The position numbers and the translations under genes were made by a program. 64,000 nucleotides of DNA from Scilla litardierei (taxonomy: Eukaryota; Streptophyta; Magnoliopsida; Asparagales; Asparagaceae), in contig CM061142.1 of the NCBI GenBank assembly GCA_030789695.1, positions 796,131,258-796,195,257 of the forward strand. Direction: 5' to 3'. The notes under the pieces were generated by a model. The model was not told where the DNA came from, ran no database searches, and saw only the letters and a list, made by a program, of their open reading frames with translations. The first letter of the stretch is position 1; the number at the start of each line of letters is the position of its first letter. Shown in pieces: positions 33,927 through 42,379 of the stretch.

Positions 33927-33944
33927 TGGTGGCCCATGCAGGTC
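33927..33944 (+). other. Primer binding site, probably tRNA-Ile(AAU)
   Basis: TGGTGGCCCATGCAGGTC lies eight bases after the LTR. Its complement ends in CCA preceded by a plausible acceptor and T-stem, and it fits my recollection of the plant tRNA-Ile(AAU) 3' end. The same site, at the same eight-base offset, is in the non-autonomous element (55052-55069, minus strand). Confidence 0.6.
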
Positions 33945-34062
33945 CTTCTGTAACTGCGATTTTTGGAATGACGATAATAATATTAGAATGTCCAATAAAC
34001 TAAGTTCGATGTCCGATGTCATAAGCTATGAGTCTAATCTGATTCGTTTTCTGTGTCATTAG

Positions 34063-35194
34063 ATGGCAGGAAGGCGTTTCACCCGTGGTGGGGGCAGTGG
34101 TGCGCTCCCTCATAATGAGGAGCCTGAGCGGGAACCCACCAGCGGTGAGATGATGCGGATGATGCTCCAGATGATGCAAGTACAGCAGGGCGTGCTTCTG
34201 CAAGTCCAGAATGCTCCACTTGCTCGAGCTGCCCGGGCTCTTCCGGATGCCCCTCGCTCTGAGCCAGGAGCGAAGCAATTTCGGGAGCTGGGCCCCGCAT
34301 ATTTTGATGGTTCTGAGGGTCCTCTGGCTGTCGATGAGTGGATTCGGAACATCGAGGAAAATCTGAAGATGGCCAAGATCACCCCGGCTGGATGGGTTGA
34401 TTTGGTGAAGAGGCAACTCAAAGATAATGCTCGGAATTGGTGGGATGCGGAAGAGAAGATGTTGGTGGAGCCGATAGCTTGGGCTACCTTCAAGGCCAGA
34501 TTTGAGGGTGAGTTCTTCCCGAAAGCTGCCAGGGAGGAGATGCTGCAGCGTTTTATCGACTTGAAGCAAGGGAGCTCGTCGGTGGACCTATATCACCAAG
34601 AGTTCATGAGGCTGAGTCGGTTTGCACCAAAGATGGTACAGGACGCTGAGGAGAGAGCTCAGAGGTTCCTGCAGGGGCTTGCTTCGGAGCTCCAGAGTTT
34701 TGTGACCTCTTCTGACCGGGAGTCTTATCAGAAGGTTCTAGTAGCAGCCAAGAGGCAGGAGCTGCTCGTGAACCAGAGGAGGGGGTCTGTTGTTGGTGCT
34801 GGGAAGAGGCCTGTGGAACAGGCGAGAGCTGTGGTTAGACCTGGATTCAGGCCTAATCAGTCTGCTCAGTTTAAGAGGCCAGGAGGGCCTATTCTGAAGT
34901 CTTGCCATTTCTGCGGCAAGCCTGGCCACATCAAGGATCAGTGTCGGAAGTTTTTGGGCCAGTGTCTGGTTTGTGGTGATGCTTCCCATGTCGCGAGGGA
35001 TTGTCGGCATGCGGGTCCGTTGCGGAGGGCACCTGTTGCAGCTCAGCCGTTGCAGCAGCGAGCGTCTGTTCCTGCTGGTCGTGGAGCAGCTCTTGTTCCG
35101 TAGAGGCAGGCTTTTCAGCAGGTTGTTCCGCCGAGGAGGCAGGCTTTTCTGATGACCGCTGTGGAGAGCGAGGCTGTGGATGAGGTTATCGCAG
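34063..35194 (+). pseudogene. gag: Tekay gag, exon 1 of gag-pol, one in-frame stop
   Basis: The frame opens at ATG 34063. A retrotransposon gag domain spans about residues 70-210 (YFDGSEGPLAVDEWI, NWWDAEE, FPKAAREEMLQRF). Two CCHC knuckles follow: CHFCGKPGHIKDQC at residue about 281 and CLVCGDASHVARDC at about 301. The TAG at 35101-35103 interrupts an otherwise open frame that runs to a splice donor at 35195. The repeated PRRQAF-like segment around the stop suggests a Gln or Arg codon was lost; programmed readthrough is a weaker alternative. Confidence 0.85.
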
Positions 35195-35308
35195 GTAATC
35201 CTCAATCTAGCTGTAACTTTCCTAGCTGGTTTTGATTGTTAGATTGTGTTGTTTGCTTGAACATGTTTGTTTGCTAGACTAGGGTTTGATTGTTAATTGA
35301 TTGATTAG
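35195..35308 (+). other. Probable intron 1 between gag and protease
   Basis: GCAG|GTAATC donor and TGATTAG|GT acceptor; 114 bp, T-rich, with a TGA in the gag frame. Removing it keeps phase and places VIAG directly against the VVLVCTF that leads into the protease motif VLFDSGAS, the normal spacing in Tekay polyproteins. Confidence 0.65.
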
Positions 35309-37727
35309 GTGTGGTTTTGGTTTGCACATTTCCTGCACGAGTCCTCTTTGACTCTGGTGCATCGATGTGCATTATTTCTCGGAGCTTCGTGGAGAGGCAT
35401 TCCTTGTCAACGTCCCCTCTTTCCAAGAGTTGGAATATCGTTACATGGAATGGCGTGGTCTCGGTGCATCGTGGTTGCAATTCTTGCTCGTTGGTGGTCT
35501 ATGGACATGAGCTTTTCGCCGATTTCGTTGTCCACGACATCATCAACTATGATGCAGTTCTTGGGATGGACTGGCTTGTGAGCTTCTATGCTACGATCGA
35601 CTGTCGAAGGAAGAAGGTGGTGTTCGAGATTCCCGGACATCCAGTATTTGAGTTCAGTCGTGGTAACAGTTCGCTTGGTCCTGTCAGATTTCGGGCCAGG
35701 CCGGTGGAGGCTGTGGCTATGCAGATGGAGTTGGAGTGGCCAGCTGTGGTGCGAGATTTTGGCGACGTCTTCCCCGAGGAGATGTCTGGTTTGCCACCTG
35801 ATCGAGCTTTGGAATTTTCTATTGATCTTGTTCCAGGTGCGCAGCCGATTTTGAAGGCGCCGTATCGTATGGCACCTGCAGAATTGGAAGAGCTGCGGAA
35901 GCAGTTGGATGAGCTCTTGCAGAAGGGTTATATTAGTCCTAGTGTGTCTCCGTGGGGAGCACCGGTGTTGCTGGTTAAGAAGAAGGATGGTTCGTGTCGC
36001 ATGTGCGTGGACTATCGGGAGTTGAATGCGGTGACCATCAAGAATAAATACCCGTTGCCTCGCATCGATGATATTTTTGATCAGCTTGGAGGTTCGAGGG
36101 TGTTTTCTAAATTGGATTTGAGGAGTGGTTACCATCAGTTGAAGGTGAAGAAGGATGATGTTCCGAAGACAGCGTTCAGGACGAAGTATGGACACTATGA
36201 GTTCGTGGTTATGCCTTTCGGCGTAACTAACGCGCCCGCAGTTTTCATGAATCTGATTAACCTGATTTTCTACGACTTTTTGGATAAGTTTGTCGTTATC
36301 TTTATTGACGACATTCTGATCTATTCGAAGTCGGAGGAAGAGCATGCCTCGCACTTAAGGACGGTGTTGGAGATTTTGAGGAAGCATCGGTTGTATGCTA
36401 AGTTTTCGAAGTACGAGTTTTGGCTGGATAGAGTTGCTTTTCTCGGTCACGTGGTGACTGGAGATGGTATTTCAGTGGATCCCGAGAAGATTAGGGCCAT
36501 CAGAGAGTGGCCTGTTCCGTCGTCTGCGTATGAGATTCGGAGTTTCCTTGGACTTGCTGGTTACTATCGGCGATTCATTAAGGACTTTTCCCGTATTGCT
36601 GAGCCGATGACCAGGTTGATGCGGAAGGATGTTGCTTTTGTTTGGTCGGGTGATTGTGAGAGTGCTTTTGGTATTCTGAAGGAGAGGTTGACGACTGCCC
36701 CTATTCTTGTTGTGCCTGATCGCAGCGGTGGATTTGAGATCTTTTGCGATGCTTCTGGCAAGGGTCTCGGTTGTGTGTTGCATCAGCATGGGCATTTGTG
36801 GCGTATGCGTCTCGTCAGCTTAAGGTTCATGAGAAGAATTACCCGACGCATGATTTGGAGTTGGCTGCCGTTGTGTTTGCTCTTAAGATTTGGAGGCACT
36901 TCCTGCTGAGTGAGAAAGTGAAGATTTTCACCGATCACAAAAGCTTGAAGTATATTTTCACTCAGAAGGAGCTCAACATGTGACAGCGTCGATGGTTGGA
37001 GCTTATGGCAGATTATGAGATTGATTTGCAGTATCACCCTGGCAAGGTGAATGTGGTTCCAGATGCTTTGAGTAGGCTTCCAGCGGTGATGTTTTTGACC
37101 TCGCAGTGGAGATTGCAGCAGGATTTTTATGAGTCTGGCGTGGAGATTGTTCTTCCTGGGAAGGCTTCGTCGTTGATGTACATGCAGGTACAGTCGACGA
37201 TCGTGGATCGGATTAAGGCTGGCCAGGCTGAGGATCCGAAGCTGGTGAAGATTCGGGAGCAGGTGGAAGCCGGTCTGTGGACTGACTTTTTGATTCATGA
37301 GGATGGCTCGCTGAGGTTCGGAGCCAGGTTGTGTGTGCCGGCTGGAGATATCAGAGAGGAGCTGATGGTGGAGGCACACAGTTCGCCGTATTCTGTGCAT
37401 CCTGGTGGCACCAAGATGTACCAGGATCTTCGTCTGAATTATTGGTGGCATGGTATGAAGAGGAGCGTGGCTCGAAGTGTAGCCAAGTGCTTGGTTTGCC
37501 AGCAAGTGAAGGCGGAGCATCAGCATATGGCCGGGTTGCTACAACCGCTTCCGATTCCGGAGTGGAAGTGGCAACACATCACTATGGATTTCGTGACTGG
37601 ACTACCTCGGAGTCCGAAGCAGAATGCCACGATTTGGGTGATAGTGGATCGATTGACCAAATCTGCGCACTTTATTCTGTTCCGAGTGGGACAGTCCACT
37701 GAGGCGATAGCAAGGAGATATATGGAG
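35309..37727 (+). pseudogene. pol: Tekay pol, exon 2: protease, reverse transcriptase, RNase H, integrase N-terminal half
   Basis: The protease motif VLFDSGAS is at about 35341. Reverse transcriptase carries [15 protein letters not shown], a [12 protein letters not shown] block, [12 protein letters not shown] and FIDD at 36301. RNase H starts [13 protein letters not shown] one-base frame change near 36785-36800 shifts to the frame with AYASRQLK and [12 protein letters not shown] at 36981-36983 sits where an Arg (CGA) codon is usual before QRRWLEL. The HHCC zinc finger (HPGGTKMY, CLVCQQ) and the first catalytic Asp (37587, in MDFVTGLP) follow. The exon ends at a GAG|GTAAAA donor. Confidence 0.88.
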
Positions 37728-37800
37728 GTAAAATTCTTTTACTCTCCGTTTTTATTTCCTTTTCCCTAGTGTGGATAGTGATGTAACGTGAATCGTGCAG
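37728..37800 (+). other. Probable intron 2 inside integrase
   Basis: GTAAAA donor and CGTGCAG acceptor; 73 bp, pyrimidine-rich, with in-frame stops. It lies between the first and second catalytic Asp codons. Removing it joins RRYME to EVVRLHGVP with the spacing normal for Ty3 integrases and corrects the phase shift of one base. Confidence 0.75.
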
Positions 37801-38739
37801 GAGGTCGTGCGACTTCACGGAGTCCCCGTGAGTATCGTGTCGGACAGAGACACGAGGTTCACATCTCAGTTCTGGCAGAGTTTGCAGAAGAGCTTGGGTA
37901 CGCGTCTGAGTTTCAGCACGGCGTACCTTCCACAGACGGATGGCCAGTCCGAGAGGACGATTCAGATTTTGGAAGACATGCTGAGGGCGTGCATGTTGGA
38001 TTTCAAGGGTTCGTGGGAGGACCATCTGCATTTGGTGGAGTTCTCTTACAACAACAGCTTCCAGGCGAGTATTGGCATGGCGCCTTTCACCGCTCTTTAT
38101 GGGAGGAAATGTCGATCGCCATTGAGTTGGGATGACGTTGGTGATCGGGAGTTGTTGGGACCTGAGATGATCGTGGAGGCCGTGGATATCGTCAGGAATA
38201 TTCGGGAGAGGTTGAGAATTGCTCAGGACCGTTTTAAGCATTGGGCGGATGCTAAACGTCGTCTTTTGGAGTTTCAGCCGGGCGACCATGTGTTCTTGAA
38301 GATTTCCCTGAATCGTGGTGTGATTCGTTGTGGGAAGCGTAGGAAGTTGAGCCCGCGATACATTGGACCGTTTGACATTTTGGAGAGGGTTGGCGAGGTA
38401 GCTTATCGCTTGGCCTTGCCGCCATTTTTGGAAGGAGTTCACAATGTTTTCCATGTGTCGTAGCTTCGTCGATACATTAGCGATCCATCTCATGCTGTGG
38501 ATTTTTCGGAGATTACCGTTCGCCCCGATATGACGTATGACCAGTATCCAGTGCAGATTCTGGACAGGCGTCAGAAATCGCTTCGGAACAAGATTGTCAA
38601 TCTTGTGAGGGTGATGTGGCGACGCGGCTCACCTGGAGAGTCTACTTGGGAGAATGAGGATGAGATGCGAGAGCGTTTCCCTGCTTTTGTTTCCGGACTC
38701 GTGAGTATTTGGAAATTCCGAGGACGGAATTTTTCTTAA
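37801..38739 (+). pseudogene. pol: Tekay pol, exon 3: integrase C-terminal half and chromodomain
   Basis: It starts [17 protein letters not shown]. The second catalytic Asp is at 37843 and Glu at 37951, 35 residues apart. A GPF/Y-like region (RYIGPFDIL) is followed by a TAG at 38461-38463, where the family has Gln or Met in FHVSxLRRYI. The frame then continues in phase through a chromodomain (PVQILDRRQKSLRNK, VMWRRGSPGESTWENE) to TAA at 38737-38739. Chromodomains in this clade direct integration to heterochromatin, which fits the nested, repeat-rich setting. Confidence 0.88.
38713..38732. repeat. Hairpin upstream of the Tekay polypurine tract
   Basis: AAATTCCG, loop AGGA, CGGAATTT. The non-autonomous relative has AAAGTCCG-AGGA-CGGACTTT at the same place (51441-51460, minus strand), a compensatory pair change. 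The pol frame also runs through it. Confidence 0.7.
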
Positions 38740-38750
38740 GTTGGGGAGGA
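38737..38750 (+). other. Polypurine tract of the Tekay element
   Basis: TAAGTTGGGGAGGA abuts the 3' LTR start TGTAACG at 38751. Confidence 0.85.
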
Positions 38751-41234
38751 TGTAACGAATGCTTTTCATGTATTTGGATTTATTATAATATAATATATGT
38801 TTTGGTGAATTTTCTCCTCATGTGTGGTTTTCGTCTCCGTAGCTTTCATTTTCGATCGATTCGTCGTATTTTCTCGTTTCTTCCTTAGGATTGTCGATTT
38901 CGAAGTATGTCATTCGTGACGGACTTCATAACGGTCGTATCTTACTATTAGATCAAGCCTAGGAGTCTTAGGAATCGATCCCGGGGCCCCACGCTCCGTA
39001 TCGGAACTTTTTGTGCTCATTGGCCGGTATAAGAAGGGGCACCGACCGACTAGATGACGATCCAGTCGGTCGGCAATCCTTCTTGGACCGACTAGTTGGC
39101 TTTCTAAATTTCTCAGGAGTTACTGTTTATCGTTAGTCGGTCTAAGAACGTTGGTTGACCGACTAGGTTGCAAACTAGTCGGTCGGCAATGCTTCTTTAA
39201 CCGACTAACACATCATCTTAATTTTAGTATCAATACTGTTCACTCTTAGTCGGTCTAAGAACGTTCATCGACCGACTAGATGCTAAACTAGTCGGTCAGT
39301 ATTTGTTCATGGACCGACTAAATCTAAATCCTATTTTCGTTCAGAAGTTACTGTTTACACTTAGTCGATCTGCGTTGGTCGACCGACCGACTAGTTGCCA
39401 AACTAGTCGGTCAGTGGTTGCTCTTTGACCGACTAACCTGTGTTAAAACCCTAATTTCTGGGCAGCCGCCAGCCCATCCTATTTAAACCCATCCCAAACG
39501 ATTTCATCTTCCTCCACTCGACCCTAAACCCTAAAATCTCCCCCATTGAGCCCACATCTTCCTCCAAGCTTCATTCCTTCATTCCAAGCCCTAAATCCAT
39601 CATCCAATCCATCCATCCACTCTATCTACCTCTCATCTTCCCCAAAATCTCACCAAATCCCCAAAATCCCCCCAAAACCCTAGTTTCCCAAACTTCTCCA
39701 TTTGTTTCCAGATCTGGTCCTAGGGTTCTCCGGAGTGTTTCTTCCGCCTCCTCTCGGTAAGAAATCGATCCATTGGTGTTTTTATAACCTATTTGTATTT
39801 TTATGAAACCCTAATAAAATTTCATGTTGTTTGATGATTGTTCCCCATAACAACGATCTCCCCGTAGATTAGCATCCGTGTGACGAAGTGGTCGTCATCC
39901 CCGGTGCTAGGCAAGTGAAACTTGCCACTTAGGGTTTAGGCCATGTTTTAGGCCATTTGCTTGTTGTAGGCGTAAAAGAGGCTAGGCGACGAAATGATAC
40001 TCGCCTAGGCGCAAATTGGGGAACTAGCTTGACAACGAAGCTAGTCCCGACATTTAGCATGTTGCACAATTACCATGTCATGTTTATTTTCCATTAACGG
40101 TACGCGAATTAATTGTCATGTCATTGCATTCTTTGGTGATCCCGTGATTGCGTAGCATCGCTACAATACTTGTGTTCCTGGCTCGTGACCAGAAGCGAGC
40201 ATAATGAGTTGCTAACCCCAACGCTCGATATATTGAATTGTGAACTTGGAAAACAAGCTCCCGTGCGGGGCAACCCTGGCTCACTTGCTGGGCTCATGTG
40301 CAGGGACCCTGGCTTGTTTACGTGTGGGATGGGGTAAGGGTTAAGCGGCCATTCAACTGGGGGTCTGCCTGATCAGCAACTGCAGTTGTAAGGCGTAAAC
40401 TCTGGGGTGGGGTAGTGTTTAGTGCCGATCGGTGTGAATGATGAACCATTCAGCTGAAGGGCGTAAACATCTACAAACAACAGTGAAACGTGAATTGTGT
40501 TTAGTGCCGATCGGTGTGAATGATGTACCATTCAGCTGAAGGGCGTAAACACCTACAAAACAATGTGAATTGATTGAGAATGTTAGTAGCTTGGCTACTC
40601 TTTTCTTGTCCCGATGCTTGTTCTATTGTACTTACTGTTCACCATGTCTTAATTGTGCACTCATGTTATAACTGCCATGTCATGCATACTAAAACTGTTA
40701 GGTTGCTAGTTGCCTTACTTTCAGTTTCCTTGCCCAAGTCTTTTAGACTTGCTGACATGTGCCCCTTTACTCTTTTGGGTGACACATGTTAGATCCTGAG
40801 CCCGAGTACCTTGTTGAGGACGAGGTGTTTGCTGACGCCGAGCCCGAGCTTGTGTTTGACGGGGAGTACGTGGACACTGGGGACCAGTCCTAGTGTCTTC
40901 GTTGTGTTTTACTTTTGTTTAGACAGTTGTGTTATCGGTGCATAGCACCTATACTTTGTTATGTCGTTGCTTTTGTTGGCCTTGTTCTGGGCCTTTAGAC
41001 TCTTTCTTTTAGCCTGGTGGCTTTTCTGGATGTTGGACTTATTTTCTTGTTGGACAATTTATGAGATGTGAGATTTTATTTCAGTCTCTCCTTGTGTTAT
41101 TATTGTTGTTCCATTGTGGTTACATGGACCTGCTTATGTTTTATTGACGCTTATCGGGTTTGGGGCTTCACAGCTCCACTCTCGTGCGGACCTTTTCACG
41201 TCTCGCCTCCATTTTAGGGAAGCGGGTCGTGGCA
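38751..41234 (+). repeat. 3' LTR of the Tekay element
   Basis: It is 2484 bp and nearly identical to 31434-33918. It ends GGGTCGTGGCA (GACA in the 5' copy). Confidence 0.93.
39015..39438. promoter_or_regulatory. GACCGACTAG/CTAGTCGGTC array, Tekay 3' LTR copy
   Basis: The same four units as 31700-32120, followed by TATTTAAA at 39480-39487. Some arms are better preserved here (AACCGACTAACA against AACCGACAAACA). Confidence 0.75.
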
Positions 41235-42164
41235 AAATAGAACCCCTAGGGTTCCAGAAACGGGAGCTGTTATTTTTTCTACTGTTTTATCTCCTTGTGA
41301 CGGCTGTAATTGTTACTCTTTTGTAAGTTTTCAGATCTTTCTAAAATTTTAGTATTGTCTTTATTACTCTATTACTTCCGCATTGCAATTGTCCGATTAT
41401 GATTCCAACGGTTAAATTTCATTTAGATCGCTTTTTCATGAATTTTTGTGAGTAGTTCCCAAATCTGGGATTTTGGTGGAAACCCCTTCGGGGGCTCTTC
41501 CCGATGCGTCCATAGGGTTAGGAAATCGATAGGGAGTAGGAATCTAACGGTTACGCGGGGTGTTTCATTGTCATCGGCGGGAAAAAGACCGCCTTTGACC
41601 ATTGGGCCAAGGGGGAATAAACTTGGCGGTTGACTCCCTAGCCATAGCTCACACCCTTAGCGTAGACGCAGAATCCTAGCACGCGGGAGCGGCAGGATGA
41701 GACATTGGGAGATATCGTTGCGGGCTTAGTGCTCCCGGGATCGATCAGTGTTAATGGACACGGGAGTGCCCACTGATCGAATCCGGGAAGTCCGGTGTAT
41801 CATCCTGGGCACCGACCGGAATATCGGGCCCATGGGACGCCGGTACCACTTTCAGAGGCAACGTCTCACCATTAGACCCTAATCCCGATCGCTATCCATA
41901 CCCGTAGGCCGTATCGGCGAGAGTCTCTCGTCGGGTTGGAAACCAAAGTCCCGGGTTTTCTTTCTTGTTGTTCATACCCTTTTATTTCCTTTCGTGACAA
42001 CCATTCACCGATTCAGGCTAGCTCGCCCCTCGGGGTGATTTAGGTCCTACCTGACCCATGCACAACCTCGCCTCCCTGAGTTCGATATTCCCGCACCCTA
42101 CACTAACCGTGAAACTTGCGGTAAACGACACCGCGCCGTCGCAATGCAAGCAGGGCGCCGGTCA
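41235..42164 (+). repeat. 3' LTR of the Athila element, right piece
   Basis: It begins with the AAATA target duplication and continues GAACCCCTAGGG, matching 22273-23203 of the 5' LTR, to GCGCCGGTCA at 42164. Confidence 0.92.
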
Positions 42165-42374
42165 GACGTAGGATCACCGGGAACAAGTCGGGGACACTTG
42201 GGTGGATCCGAACCCGTTACATCGCTTGTTTGCGCTTGTCTTTGATTGTTGTCTATTTTCATTTCCGCATTGTTGGTTGAATTTGCAAGATAATTAGGAA
42301 TTATACTCTTGATTATTTTAAAGTACTATTCACCCCCCCTCTAGTACTTGTGTAGTAGCTATCAGGGCATTACA
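42165..42374 (+). repeat. GACGT duplication and 3' LTR right piece of the SIRE-like element
   Basis: GACGT at 42165-42169 is the right target copy. The rest matches the end of the 5' LTR (about 11075-11279), including CTAGTACTTGTG and GGGCATTACA. Confidence 0.9.
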
Positions 42375-42379
42375 GTTAC
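42375..42379. other. Target duplication GTTAC, right copy
   Basis: Partner of 9555-9559. Confidence 0.9.

Larger units (their letters stand above)
31434..41234 (+). mobile_element. Tekay-like chromovirus (Ty3), full length
   Basis: It is 9801 bp, with LTRs of 2485 and 2484 bp, a 5-bp target duplication, gag, pol, a C-terminal chromodomain, a primer site and a polypurine tract. LTR differences are few, so it is the youngest layer of the nest. Coding is broken by three stops and one frame change, and two introns interrupt gag-pol. Confidence 0.93.
21644..42164 (+). mobile_element. Athila-like Ty3 retrotransposon, 3' LTR split by a Tekay element
   Basis: The element has TG...CA ends, a GACGT target duplication, an aspartate-tRNA primer site, Athila-type pol, an ORF3 downstream of pol and a polypurine tract. 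Its own sequence is 21644-31433 plus 41240-42164. Gag and protease are missing: only 263 bp separate the primer site from the pol frame, and that frame starts with non-gag sequence. It therefore depends on other copies or is dead. Confidence 0.9.
9560..42374 (+). mobile_element. SIRE/Maximus-like Copia retrotransposon, split by nested insertions
   Basis: The element has 1720-bp LTRs, an initiator-methionine primer site, gag, pol in Copia order (protease, integrase, reverse transcriptase, RNase H), an extra ORF3, repeated polypurine tracts and a perfect 5-bp target duplication. Its own sequence is 9560-21643 plus 42170-42374; the rest is inserted DNA. Assignment to SIRE/Maximus rests on pol similarity as I recognise it, the large gag and the ORF in env-like position. 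Confidence 0.88.

Noticed and set aside
35101..35103. Programmed readthrough stop between gag and pol
   Set aside because: The following bases (AGGCAG) do not match known readthrough contexts, and other stops in the element are plainly mutational.
35407..36354. 315-codon minus-strand ORF
   Set aside because: Antisense shadow of the Tekay reverse transcriptase; no domain.
36783..38493. Two minus-strand ORFs of 247 and 273 codons
   Set aside because: Antisense shadows of RNase H and integrase codons.
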